From assembly GCF_031755915.1 (NCBI RefSeq), contig NC_083389.1, positions 26,977,501-27,041,500 on the forward strand: a DNA stretch of 64,000 bases, written 5' to 3'. The position numbers and the translations under genes are program-made. Of this stretch, positions 1 through 11,311 are shown in pieces; the stretch's first letter is position 1, and each line of letters starts with the position of its first letter. The DNA comes from Ziziphus jujuba (taxonomy: Eukaryota; Streptophyta; Magnoliopsida; Rosales; Rhamnaceae). A model generated the notes under the pieces. That model was not told the origin of the DNA. It did no database searches and worked only from the letters and a program-made list of their open reading frames with translations.

Positions 1-450
1 GATACCCAAACTATTAGTTACAAGTTATAACTTAGATTAAAAAAAATAAAATGGTATGCTTGGCTACTTGACCCTTAAATGCAAGCATTCATTAGCCCTC
101 AGCCATATTGTAAATCAGCCAATTTTACATTCTAAATTTCAGACTTAATTGAAACCAATATTTGCCAACGATGGTCCACTTACGACTCAATGCCACTACC
201 GCAGTTAAGTTGATTAAATTGTACAATTAACCCGGTAAATTCAGGACGATCCGTAAGCATGGAATTCGCGATAGACATATTAAGGAAATAAAACAAACAA
301 CTCAAATGCTTAACATTTTGCGTATATGACACAAGAAACAGACCCTTATACAAATGTAAATTTAGTAACCCCAAGTCCACAGAAATGCAACACCACAAAT
401 AAAGTAACCAAAATGAAATACCAAAGCATAGTTGTTAAACAAAATCAAAC

Positions 451-879
451 CTTTGAGAAAGGAACTCCAAAGCACGCAAAACCAACGCATAGAGATATTC
501 AACTTTCCGACCGTACACCTGAACCGAACCCTGAAGCAGCAAAGCGGCTACAACCCAGAAAATTTCAAGAAGAAAACAAAAAATTGAAAAAAATTTAAAA
601 ACCAAAATCGAAGTTAAAAAATGGTTGCTTTCTTGGGGGAAAAGAAAAAAGGCAACAACAGGATTCTGAACCTTCGGCGAAATTAACCGGAGATAGACCG
701 TCAGCTTCGTTGGGTATTTCACCGGAGCAAATCTTTATCAAATATTCTTCAAGCTTCTGAGTAAGATCCACCTCCCAATTTGACGCGAGGTCACGCTCCG
801 CCTGAACCCTATGGAACCCTCCTCCTCCAGAGCCCTCGCTGCCTCTCTTGCCCTTTGGTTCTGCTCTACTGCTACTCAT
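451..879 (-). CDS. CAPH2: Condensin-2 complex subunit H2 (CAP-H2), N-terminal exons only
   Basis: Two coding exons read on the minus strand: 879-672 and 547-451. The first starts at the ATG at 877-879 and carries the conserved stretch [14 protein letters not shown] followed by [14 protein letters not shown]. Joining GAAG|GT to TTGTAG|CC gives [17 protein letters not shown] and then [18 protein letters not shown], the typical start of plant condensin-2 H2 (kleisin beta). The family is a kleisin that links the SMC2/SMC4 heads to the HEAT subunits in condensin II, acting in chromosome compaction in the nucleus. The second exon ends at a GT donor (449-450). I see no further exon in 1-448, so that stretch is probably intron 2 and the rest of the gene lies to the left of the window. 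About 102 residues are visible of a protein normally several hundred residues long. Identification comes from recall of the family's N-terminal motif. Confidence 0.83.
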
Positions 880-1084
880 CTTCTTTAGTGATAACTGAAA
901 TGTTGAGCATTCTGGTGGTGGGGGTGGCACTGGACTTATGAATTGCATAAATGTACGAAAAATTGGTTTCTTTTTTGTTTGTTTCCCGGGAAAATTACAT
1001 GTAGTAATTGTAACAGAAAGCCAAAGAAAGCCCCTTCAAGCCTATTGTTGCAGAGCTTCCTTTAGACGATTGGTTGAAAGAAAT

Positions 1085-1130
<46 letters not shown>

Positions 1131-2247
1131 TTCAAAATACTTTCGTTTTCCCGCTGATTTTCATTTTTATCTTTATATTCCTTTTAATTTTCTTAATAAT
1201 TAAAATAAAGAAACAAATAGTGGGCCTATGCAAGGCCTTTTCTGATAAAGGCTTTTGCTCTCAAAAGGTCCAAAATAATATATTAGGCTCTTATTTTGTA
1301 AATCTGGCCCGCTATGAATAATAATAGTTCACCTTCCACGAAAGGAAAAAAAGGAAAAAAGAAAAGAAAAAGAAAAAGAAAAGGAATGATCAAAATTCAG
1401 GTAGTAAATGAAAAAGATTTTAATTTTTTGGCAGAGCACAAAATAGTGTAATAGTTACTTTTTGATTTTCTGGTGCACCGTAAAATGGCCAACCTGCTGT
1501 CATGACAGATCCAACATAAAAAGGCCCACATCCGGCCCCTTATAAAGTATAATGGGCTGAATGGGCTATAAGATGGGTCTTAAGGCCTCTATAGAGTATA
1601 ACTCACTTTATGGACCCCAGATAGAACAATCCAGAGTAAAATGGGTTAGCAGGCCCAGAATAAACCGATTACAAAGTAAAATAGGAGGTGGGAGGCCCAT
1701 AAAAAGTAACGCGGCATTTGTTTTTTTTTTTTTTTTTTTTTGAATATTACAAATTACAGTAAATTCTTTATTACCATGATTCCCATGCTCTTATGGCACA
1801 TGCCCAAAATTATCTCACTATTTTTTTTCCCCAAAGTTATTTTTTGATCAAACAAGGGATTTTAGAATCCCTAAACCCCTTTTTTTTTTTTTTTCAACAA
1901 AATCCAGGTTAAATGTATTTAACCAGAAAATCAACTATGCTACTGTGGAAGTATCTAAAAGTGTAGAGTAGAAATAAAAATAGCATCCGAAATGCACCAC
2001 AATATCACAAAACTTGGTTTTGGAAGATAATCATGAAAAGCCGCAATACATAATTTGAAATATTACAGAAAGTAAGACGAGTGTGGTAGCTCTGTTGGTT
2101 TGAGCACCACCACCCATACGAAAAAAAGAAAAATACAGAAAGTAGGACAATAGACGACGAAGCTCAAAACACTTTTATTTATATACCAAAAGGCAGGCCT
2201 CGAACAGAGCAGAGGCCTGTTCTTTGCCTTGTTTAACTTCCACTTCT
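880..2247. repeat. Intergenic spacer with GA microsatellite and TGGGCC/T motifs
   Basis: No gene is supported here. The upstream region of the condensin gene holds a (GA)n run at about 1085-1127. Positions 1520-1700 hold many GGCCCA/TGGGCT motifs, which resemble site II elements (TGGGCC/T) known from promoters of growth-related plant genes. Whether they work here, and for which gene, cannot be told. A poly-T run lies at 1722-1741. Confidence 0.6.
1145..1335 (+). repeat. Left arm of an inverted repeat bracketing the Bet v 1-like gene
   Basis: Read on the plus strand this arm contains TTTATATTCCTTTTAATTTT near 1170 and, from 1265, an AAGGTCC block followed by TATTTTGTAAATCTGGCCC and CTATGAAT. 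The same blocks occur in the same order on the minus strand at 4462-4262. The best-conserved part is about 70-75 bp; the outer part is interrupted by indels. See the matching right arm. Confidence 0.7.
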
Positions 2248-2874
2248 TTAGTAGTCGTCGGGATTCTGTCGGAGATGGTGTCCAACAGAGTGGTAGTGCT
2301 CAAAGATTTCCTGTATGTGGGCCTTAGCAAGCACTTCAATGGTTTCCACACCGTCGTGGTGGTAGCGGGCAACTTTCTTAATGCGCACCCCGCCGGCGTG
2401 GGGACTGAACGTAGTTTCATAACTGGCTCTCTCAACTCGTCCAGTCAAAACATGGCTTTCGGACACAGTGTAGCAGTAGGTGAGTTTGACTTCGTCAATC
2501 GTAGTAATCGTGTGCGTCTCATGACATAATCTGCCACCTGCACATTCAGAACATTTAGCCTCTCAAAGAGATAGATAGCTATACTTTTTATTTATTTATT
2601 TATTTATTTGTTTTCAAAAGATTTTGCAAGTAAAAAAAAAAAGAAAATAATAATAATAATAATAATATAGTAAAACTATATACTCACCATTTTGCCAACG
2701 GATTTTCCTCACGGTTCCAACTCCACCACTTCCTTTAAGGTTTTCAACATGCCGAGAACCAACCCGTTTCGTGATTCCCCCATGATTCTTACAATAGGCC
2801 TTGAAAAACTTGTGAGGGCAGATATTGGGGATGTGGACATAATCTTCGTATTTATAAACTTCCATGATTGCCAA
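2248..2874 (-). CDS. Bet v 1 / PR-10-like (MLP-type) protein, intact
   Basis: Two exons, 2874-2688 (187 nt) and 2537-2248 (290 nt), join across a GT-AG intron (AATG|GTGAGT ... TGCAG|GTGG) to give 158 residues plus stop. Length and the single phase-1 intron near codon 62 are typical of the Bet v 1 superfamily. The N-terminal half has the PNICPHKFFKAYCKN helix and the glycine-rich loop GSGGVGTVRKI (about residues 49-59). The C-terminal half runs through YETTFSP and KKVARYHHDG to a final helix with IQEIFEHYH. The family forms a hydrophobic pocket that binds small ligands in the cytosol; members act in defence or as (S)-norcoclaurine-synthase-like enzymes. The sequence does not tell which applies here. 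The start was taken as the first of two in-frame ATGs (MAIM). The gene sits alone between inverted repeats at 1145-1335 and 4262-4462. Confidence 0.85.
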
Positions 2875-3003
2875 TTAAAAAAAAAAAAAAAAAAGATTTT
2901 AGAACATATAGAAAGGAGGATTATAGGGAGAACACTGGAGGGGAGGGCTATTCTATTTATAGAGGCTGAGGTTTGAAGTTTTCCTAAAGTTTGCTTCATC
3001 ACT

Positions 3004-3765
3004 AAGTTTTAATATTTTTGTATTAATATGATTTAAAATTTATCATCGGATCGAAGTAGAATCTATCCCTGAATGTCGTTCCAATTCATTAACAAAAATT
3101 TACTCAACCATTAAGTTCTAATATTTTTGAAAATTACTATTCGGATCGAATAAAAATTTATCCTTTAATACTGTCTCAATTCATTAATTAAAATTTACTT
3201 AATCATTAAATTTTAATATTTTTCTATTAATATGATTCAAAAATTACGATCCGGATCGAAATGGGATCTATCCTCTATTGCTGTCCCAATTCACTAACTA
3301 AAATTTGATCAATCATTAAATTTTAATTTTTTTTTATTAATATATTTTAAAAATTATCTTTCGAATCACAATGGGATCTATCTCTAATGCCGTCTCAATT
3401 CATTAACTAAAGTTTATACTCAAACATTAAATTTTAAAATTTTCTACTAATATGATTTGAAATTTACAATCCGGATAGAAATGAAATTTATCTCCTAATG
3501 TCATCCCAATTCACTAACTAAACTTTACTCAACCATTAAATTTTAATATTTTTCTATTAATATAATTTAAAAATTACGATCCAAATTAAAGTGGAATCTA
3601 ACACCTAATACCGTCTCGATCCGGAACGAAATAGAATCTATCCTCTAATATCATTTTAATTCACTAACTAAAGTTTTCTCATATAGATAAGTTTTAATAT
3701 TTTTCTATTAATATGATTATAAATTAAGCTTATTATGATTTAAAAATTAGGATCTGGATTGGGAT
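3004..3765. repeat. Degenerate tandem array, seven units of about 107 bp
   Basis: Seven successive units each start with a form of CATTAAATTTTAATATTTTT, pass through CTATTAATATGATTTAAA and a GATCCGGATCGAAAT-like block, then GGATCTATCCTCTAAT, and end near CAATTCACTAACTAAA. Units begin near 3004, 3111, 3205, 3315, 3425, 3535 and 3685. They differ by point changes and small indels, and the sixth has an internal duplication. AT-rich with no open frame; downstream of the Bet v 1 gene's promoter side. Confidence 0.8.
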
Positions 3766-4261
3766 CTTTTGTCCCGTGCCTGTCCCACCAAGTGTTGTCT
3801 TTTCTGAGTGAAAGCGCCGTTAGGGTGGAGATTGAATATCTGCCCAAATCTCAAGACTCAACTAACTCAACCAAATCTTTAAGAAATATGCGTGTAAAAT
3901 AAAAAAATAAAACCCAGTTCCGATCAGATTGAAGAAGTGTTAGGAGATTCAACAAGAAAAAAAAAAAAAAAAATTATGTGTCTTAAACTATTGTAGGATC
4001 ATATACTTTATTATTTTCTATTTTTACTCTTTCATTTTAAATAAAAAAATTAATTTATCCGCATATTTATTAAATATTTGGTATTGAAGAATTACTTGAG
4101 ATTTGAACAAGCACTCAGCCTCTACCCTAACTGTGAGAGTCAGACCACCAAGAAAATTTGGAAAGGGTGTTTAGCAGTGTAACAAAAAGTCCTGTCATCC
4201 ACCCCACTCCTAAGTCCTATCCAACTTGACATTTCCATTGTTCACCTGAAAATTATGGCAT

Positions 4262-4362
4262 AATGACAGAAAATTTTAGTCATCATTATAGAAAGGTGAA
4301 TTTTGATCATTCATAGTGGGCCAGATTTACAAAATAATAGCCTAATATGTTAGTTTGGACCT

Positions 4363-4404
<42 letters not shown>

Positions 4405-4462
4405 TTTTTAGAAAATTAAAAGGAATATAAAGGTTAAAAGGAAAATCATGAAAAAAAAAAGT
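4262..4462 (-). repeat. Right arm of the inverted repeat bracketing the Bet v 1-like gene
   Basis: The reverse complement of this segment repeats the 1145-1335 arm, including TTTATATTCCTTTTAATTTT, then AAGGTCC, TATTTTGTAAATCTGGCCC and CTATGAATGATCAAAATTCACC. A ~35-bp poly-T run at 4364-4398 separates its two parts. The two arms point inward and are about 2.9 kb apart. Confidence 0.7.
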
Positions 4463-4985
4463 TTTGTTTTTTTTTTTTTTAAAGTGAATTCCGTTTTTAT
4501 TGAGATTTGTGGGCCCTGTGACTTTTTAAATATAGAATAGGAATTTGATTCCATATTGATTGTGCATATAAATTGTTTTTTTTTTTTTAATATAATCCTT
4601 TTGAAAATAATTAAATATGAAAGTCACTATTTATTTGAGTAAAGATTTAATTCATATTTTCTCCCCCCAACATCAGAAAAGTCTAGCGTATGTATTTTTT
4701 TGATGAATTATATGTTTTAGATCAGTATTTTGATCGAGATTTTCTTATTCTCAAGGTATTTTCTTTCATTTCTTTTTTTTTTCCCCCTCTCTTTGCTACC
4801 TTTACGAAATTATAAGAATAATAATATGTCCACTAAATATTATACTTTATTACATTTTAAATCACATTTTCTCACCTATCTTTCTTTTGATATATTTTGC
4901 TTAGACTTTTCGACACCTTATGATATTTACAAATATGTTACATGGAAATTAATACTATTGCATTTTGACTTTTATTGGGGCTAAT
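4440..4985 (+). repeat. Direct repeat, copy 1 (partner at 6250-6735)
   Basis: This segment shares GAATTCCGTTTTTATTGAGA, a GGAATT-GATTCCATATT block, ATTATTTGAGTAA, GATGAATTATATGTTTTAGA and a C-rich TTTCTTT block with 6250-6735, in the same order and orientation. An open frame of 84 codons lies inside but resembles nothing, and its counterpart in copy 2 is shorter and out of register, so I do not call it coding. Confidence 0.7.
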
Positions 4986-5020
4986 ACTTTACACTCTAAA
5001 TATTTTTTTTTAAGCAGTTT

Positions 5021-5981
5021 GCACCTCGAATTCATAACATTCTTGCACCACTGATCCTTCTATCAAATACTTACAAAATTAGAGGTGCAAAGCACAATTT
5101 TTATGTTGTTTAGGGTGTAAATTGTATAAATTTTCAAATAAAAAGTTAATAAAAAAACTTTAAAAAATTGCAAATGTAATTTTTTTAAAAATTAAAATTA
5201 AAATATTTTACATATAATAAATATTCTAAAAAATAAAAAAAAATAAAAACTAATAAAAAATTTGAATATGTATAAAAAATTGCATAGATTGTTATAAAAA
5301 CAAATTCAATTTTTAAAAAAATAAAAATAATATTTTGTGCATATTTCAGAGATTAGAAAATCATAAAGACCTACAAAAAAAAAAAAAAACTGATCAGGTA
5401 TTTATAAATTATAAAAGAAAACATATAAGATTTATTTTTAAAAAATATGTTATTTTATATATTATATTTATATTTTAGAAATAATATAATATATGTATAT
5501 ATATATATAATAAATAAAAGAACATATTTTATAGAAATAATTTTTCAATTTTTTTTATATATTTTAAAAGTACTTGATCACTATTTTTTTATATAGGTAT
5601 TTACGTTTTTTTTAATCCAAGAAAATATGATTTTACATATTAATTTTTCTCATTTTTTTAGAATGTTTATTATATGTAAAGATTTTTATTTTTATTTTTG
5701 AAAAAATTACATTTGCAATTTTAAATTTTTTTATAACTTATTAAAAATATAATATCCTCTTTTTAATTATTATTATTTTTTAATTCTTCATTACTTTTTT
5801 TAAAAAAAGTTTTTTTTTTTAATTTACACCTTAAACTATATAAAATTACATTTTACACTTAAAAAAAAGTTTTTTATTTTTTTGATTTACACCTTAAACT
5901 ATATAAAACTACATTTTACACTTTCATTTTCATTAAGTATTTGATATAAGGACCTATGGTGCAAAAATATTGCGAGTTTAA
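5021..5981. mobile_element. Foldback (long inverted-repeat) MITE-like element, about 0.96 kb
   Basis: The left half (5021-5240) is mirrored by the reverse complement of the right half (5640-5981). TCTTGCACCACTGATCC followed by ATCAAATACTTA matches TTTTGCACCATAGGTCC followed by ATCAAATACTTA. Further in, TTGCAAATGTAATTTTTT and TTACATATAATAAA match equally well. The centre is almost pure A/T. No coding potential. It sits in sequence related to 6680-6735: the words TATGTTA at 4934-4940 and 6039-6045 flank a larger 1.1-kb insertion and may be its target duplication, but the boundaries are not certain. Confidence 0.6.
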
Positions 5982-6249
5982 AGAACAAATTGGCAGAAAA
6001 AATTATTGAAGTTGCCAAGATGAAGGTTAGGGCACACCTATGTTATATTCTCTTGGTTTTACGTTGAGAATTAAATTAGTAGCGCTGTTGAGCTTTGAAC
6101 TAATTCTTGGGAGCAGATAGGCCATCATATTCGGGCTGTTTGGAACTTGTTAGCCCATTTACTTAATAATGGGCCTCAGAGCCTAAATTAAAGGGTATTT
6201 TATGCTTCCTTAATTATATGAATTACTTATAGCCTATTGTAATTTAATT

Positions 6250-6735
6250 ACTAAAATCGTGAAAAAATAAATAATTTTGGAATGAATTCCGTTTTTATTG
6301 AGATTGGTGGGCCTTTTTAAATAAAACATAGGAATTGATTCCATATTAATTTTGACAAAACTACGTGCATATACATTTCTTTTTATTTAATCTTTTTGGA
6401 AATAATCTAACGATAAAAATCATTATTTATTTGAGTAATAACTTCATTCGAATTCCCTATGCATTTTTGATGAATTATATGTTTTAGATTAGTATTCTAA
6501 GGGAAATTTTCATATTCTCTAGGTATTTTCTTTGATTTCTTTCCTCCCCCGCTCTCTACTACCTTTACAAATTATAAGAAACAAATATTATACTTTATTA
6601 AATTTTAAATCACATTTCAACACCTATCTGTCACTATATATTCTATTAAACTTTTCAACACCTTTTGATGGTTACAAATATGTTATATTCTCTTGGTTTC
6701 ATGTTAAGAATTAAACTAATGCTATTGAGGTTGAA
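6250..6735 (+). repeat. Direct repeat, copy 2 (partner at 4440-4985)
   Basis: Second copy of the 4440-4985 segment. It runs on through TATGTTATATTCTCTTGGTT and GAATTAAACTAATGCTATTG. A partial third match to that last part lies at 6038-6110, which suggests copy 1 continued there before the foldback-containing insertion split it. No gene is supported between 4463 and 7337. Confidence 0.65.
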
Positions 6736-7337
6736 CTGTTCAATATTATTTATCATCTCCATTTTCAAAGTCACATATTCAGCAAAGAATTTGAACTGAT
6801 CAGAATAACATAATTATCTCCGAAATTTTAATAAAGATACATATATGCATATATTATGAATATCAATGTGTCACTAATTTAATAAAATAAATAATATGAT
6901 ATTATTTGGTTGATTAAAGTTAGTGTAAACCCAAAAAAAAAAGAAAAAAAAAAAGCAAATAACAACTGTGAGATCTATGGTTGTCAAATTAATCATGAAT
7001 TTGACAATTTTCTTTTCTTCATTGTGAATTGATCTCAAACTTAAAATTTCAATACAAATTTCTCACTTTGGTTATGCTCCTCAAATGAGAAAAACAAAAA
7101 AAATTACATGAAAACTAATAACAAAATAAATAAACCTTTTTTTTTTTAATATTTCATGTAACATAATAAGAAGAATATAAATAAAATCTTGAAATTATAT
7201 ATCCTTCACCAAATATAAATACTTAAAAAGCCTTTTTTTCTTAAAAAATTATGTCAATTTTTCTTTTTTCCAATCCAACTATTTTTTTTTTTGGGGCTTG
7301 GGAATGGATCTAATTTTTTTTTTTTTTTTCTCGCTCT

Positions 7338-9546
7338 CTACACGTTAATCATGCCAGAAACATATGGAATACCAGTCGCCTTAATCCAACGATCACCTCC
7401 AAGAAACCTCCCAGGAGTGAAATCTACAGCATGTTGAGGAGTTATGGTCTTAATTCCCTTCCACTTAACTCTTTTGCTCATGTCAGCACCAGCACCCCTA
7501 TTGTTGAACTCCGTGTAAAAGCAAGAGTTAATTGCAAATGTACCAGCCCATGGCAACCAACCATCAGGCTGAATAATATCATCAATCTGTGATTGCATTA
7601 TAATGGTCCTTGAGAACTCCTTCCATGGCCTTCCTAGGTATGCCTTGTTCACATCCTTCACTGGCATGTAAAGTGGGTCCCCTGATATGGTGCAGTTCTG
7701 CAGGATGATAGCTGATGGTGTCCTCCTGTCTGATCTTCCTTGTGCTGTGACTATGCAGTTCTGGTTGTCCAGTGGCTTCCTCACTATCATCTGGCAGTTC
7801 TGGAATACTGCACCGGCATCTCCGAAGATGAAGTCGATCGTTCCGGTGATGGTGCAATCTCGGTAGAACTGACGGTGAGCGTGTGTGTAGAGTGTGTCTT
7901 GGTAACCATCCATACGGCAGTTGTAGAAGAGTGAGAGATCGGATTGCACTCGAAGTGCCACGGCTTGGTGCTTTTCTGGTCCGGCGCTGTTCTCGAATCC
8001 CATGTCCTTGGCAGTGAAATTGCCTCCAATAATGGCTAATCCACAAAGAACAATAATAATAATGATTCAACCATCAGTTATTAACCAAACATTAACCTTT
8101 CTATTACCGCTAATAGGATATAACATGACATCGTATTACATACATTTATACACAGTTAGGATTAATTTAAAATGTGAATAATTTGACTATTTAAAACCTT
8201 GTTCAATAATAATAAATTTAATTTGAAATAGCTCAATCCAATTAAGTTGAATATAAAATAGTCTAATCCAATCTAGTTAGTTGAATATAAAATAGTCTAA
8301 TCCAATCTAGTTCAATTCCATATCAATTAATTCATGTTTAAGTCTATTATAACTAATTTTCAATATACTAATCTTCAATATAAATGTAATGATGACTTAA
8401 CGGTAATTAAATTAAAAATGCTATTTCAATATTAGTATTAGTGTTAAAAATTAATATTAAAAATGAGGTTGCAATAGTTTTAAACTTTTGAAAAGAATGA
8501 TAATTTAATCACTTACTGACTGTGGCAGTCTTGAAGGTCAGAGTTCCATCGACGTAGTTCTTGCTTCCGGTGATGACGGACTTGGTAGGACCATCACCGA
8601 TCATCATAACATGTGTCATGGTCTTGTCAATGATAACGGTCTCTTCATAAACTCCAGCCTTGATATAGATAACAAAAGTGTTATTCCCATACTTAGGAAT
8701 ATCCTTCAAAGCTTCATTCACCGTCTTGTACTTTCCTGATCCGTCTTTAGCGACGACGACGTCGGGTTTAAGATCAGCGGGAGATGCAGCGAGGAGTTTC
8801 CTTTTGCCATCATTAACCCACGAAGGTGTTTCTTCCTCGTTAAGTAATCTACGGTGAGGCGGGTTGGGTGTGCTGGGGGCGTTTGGTAGGTTAAGATTAG
8901 AGTTCAAGACGTTGTAGATTTCAGTAACCATGGCGAGGCCATTGCTGGTAAGCTCCTGAGCCGTTTTCAATATCGCTTTCATTCTGTCACCGGCATCGCC
9001 GGTGGTGTTTTCAAAACCATCGAGGCAAGTTTGCTCGTAAGTCACGGCACCACCGAGCCAGACTTTGAGATCTTCAACGTACTCTTCGAGCTTCGAGATG
9101 TCGAAAGCGCCGAGCCTGTTGAACGAGTCTTGAATATCATCAATGGCGTAATCCATGAGCTCTTCGCAGTTGGACAGAGCCTGGTTTGCTCTTGGATCTT
9201 TGGCAAGTTCTTTCAAAGTGGTTGAGTTTTCAATGGCGACCCTGAGATGTTGAACGGCGACTTGGAATCCGGCTTTGATGAGCTCTTTGGGATCGGTGGA
9301 GTTTACAGAAGATAGAGAGGTCTCGCAGGTCTCTCTGTAATCGGTAGGTGCGCAGATTTGTTTAACGGCTTTTGATGAGGTTGAAATGGATCCTGAACTT
9401 GAATGGTCGTCGTCGTCGGAGCCACCTTTGTGAACGCCAACGGCGACGGCGACCACCATAGCCACGAGGATCAAAGCGGAAGCTCCCATAATGGCCACCT
9501 TCTTCTTCTTACCATTTCCACCATCATTACCACCTCCAAACGCCAT
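7338..9546 (-). CDS. Type II pectinesterase (pro-PME with PMEI pro-region), intact
   Basis: Exons 9546-8517 (1030 nt) and 8035-7338 (698 nt) give 575 residues. The enzyme removes methyl esters from homogalacturonan in the cell wall. Residues 1-15 are basic and hydrophilic, about 16-38 form a signal anchor, 60-215 are the PMEI-like pro-region, and about 258-560 the pectinesterase domain. Two dibasic processing motifs, RRLL (232-235) and KRKLL (248-252), lie between the domains; such motifs are cut by subtilases in the Golgi before secretion. Catalytic residues appear with canonical spacing: Q367 (QAVAL), Q389 and D390 (GYQDTLY), D411 (GTIDFIFGD), R479 and W481 (YLGRPWKEF). For exon 2 I chose the acceptor TTAG|CCATT over one 12 bp further in, because it restores the usual length between TATV and NFTAKD. 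The 481-bp intron contains a ~35-bp duplicated AT-rich block (8235-8310). All conserved residues are present, so it should be active. Confidence 0.93.
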
Positions 9547-10630
9547 GTTGAATAAAAAACTGGGTCAAAATATTTTTTTTAAAAAATTGAGAATAAAAAA
9601 AGAATTACTAGTTTGTTTGTTTGTTTGTTTTTTTGTTTTTTTTTTTTGGGGACTTTTCTCTTCTTTTTTTTTTTTTTTTTGGTTAATTTTTTTTTCCTTT
9701 TCCAGCAGAGCTGCTGGGGCTCTTAAAAATAAACAGGTAAACTTATTGCCCCTAGGGCTCTGTCTCGGTAGATTGAGTTTGAAGGTGGAAAACATTATAT
9801 AGAAGAGGAAGAGATGCCAAAAAAAATGTTAAAAACAGCATATTTGTTTTTGAGAAAAAGCAGTTAGTTTCTGTTTTGAAATGTGGGGTCGTAGAGTCAC
9901 GACAAAATTAAAGTTGGTTAATGTTTTTTTCTAAATTTGGGTAGGTTTATAGTTGGCTCTCTCTGCTTTCTCTGTCCTCCAAGATCATTTAGGCTGTTTG
10001 CGGAAATTTATGGTTAGAAAAAAAGGTTGTCTTACTTGGTCATGGCATATTAATTGGTCATGGCATATTAATTGGTCATGGCATTAACCCTATAACTATG
10101 TGGAGTTTATATTTAGCACCGCCAAAATGGTTGTTTTGGGGGGGTTTTAATTAATTTTTTCATTTTGGTTTTGGATGAAATGACTATTATTTTTTTTTTT
10201 TTTTCAGAAAGAGTTAATTAGAAGACTTGAATTCAGGATCGTCCATTTCAAAAGTGGTGGATTTACCACATGATGTTTTCTAACAAGTGGATGAAGGCAT
10301 TTGGGATGTCTGGATTTGGTTGGATTATATATATAGATATATATATGTTATGATATTAAAATAATAAAAATAATATTCAACATTTGGGTCCAGTGGCCCA
10401 CTCCTTTTAAATAACACCTAATTTTTTCTTATTAAATGTTCAATTAGGCACATTTGTATGGTGTGGCTCTAGCCTCCGAGTAGTATTTTCCTTTTATGAA
10501 ATGGTTGTTGTTCAAGGGAACTTACTTTGCAAACCATTTCCCATTGGAGGAACATCATGATGGAGCATCGTTGTATACTAAAACTCTATTTGAACATCTG
10601 AATTTGTCACGTTTTTATATATTTTCCCAC
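9547..10630. repeat. Pectinesterase upstream region; 18-bp tandem repeat at about 10037-10085
   Basis: Promoter-side sequence of the minus-strand pectinesterase. It has T-rich runs at 9600-9690 and nearly three copies of an 18-bp unit with core GGTCATGGCATATTAATT at 10037-10085. No gene is seen. Confidence 0.6.
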
Positions 10631-10638
10631 AAGACAGA

Positions 10639-11311
10639 CTAGACCTGGCAATTTGGGTCATGATACGACGATACGACTCGAAAATGATACGGAATAAATG
10701 AGTTTTGATTTATTATAAATGGGTTCGGATTATAATCGGGTCAACCCATTTAACACGATTATTAATCATGTCATTTTCGGGTTGACCTGTTTAATTCGAA
10801 ATTGATTCGTTACGACCCATTTATTAAACGTGTCAGTTTCAACCCGACACGATTATATACCTATTACAACCCATTTAAATTTAATTTTAAATTAATATTT
10901 TATCACTAATATAATATTTAATAACTAAAAAATATTATAAATTAAAAATTTTATAAAAATAATTTTCTATTACTAATTTCTTAAAAACAAAAAATACATC
11001 TTTAATAAAACAAAAACATAAAAATAAAAAAAAAAATTTTTTTTTTCGGGTTAATAGGTTAATTTTCGGGTTAACGGATGAATAAGTTAGTTTTCGGATT
11101 AATAGATCAATTTCAGGTTAACGGGTACGATTCGTTAAAATAATCGTGTTAAACGGATCGTGTCGTGTTGACCTGTTTATAAACAGGTTGGGTTAGTATT
11201 TTGGATACCTGACACGATTAATAAATGAATCGTGTTCGGGTTAGGCATTTTTGACACGATTATTAAATGGGTTGACACGAACACGACCCACGAATACCAA
11301 TTGCCAGGTAT
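10639..11311. mobile_element. hAT-type non-autonomous element (MITE), 673 bp with 8-bp target duplication
   Basis: The 8-bp word AAGACAGA stands on both sides (10631-10638 and 11312-11319). The ends are inverted: the left begins CTAGACCTGGCAATT and the right ends AATTGCCAGGTAT. Subterminal sequence is rich in the words ACCCATTTA, CGGGTTAA and ACACGAT in both orientations, as often seen where a hAT transposase binds. Inside is AT-rich with no open frame. An 8-bp duplication and short inverted ends place it in the hAT superfamily; autonomous partners are not in this window. Positions 11320-11776, between it and the next gene, hold only an AT run. Confidence 0.85.

Noticed and set aside
938..1321. 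127-codon frame with an RERERE run
   Set aside because: Produced by the GA microsatellite, with no conserved sequence around it.
2077..2115. tRNA-like A-box (GTGGTAGCTCTGTTGGTTTG), possibly a SINE
   Set aside because: Only the A-box resembles a tRNA or SINE; no B-box, clear 3' tail or target duplication was found.
7582..8070. 162-codon frame and others overlapping the pectinesterase
   Set aside because: Shadow frames of the pectinesterase exons, with no family resemblance of their own.
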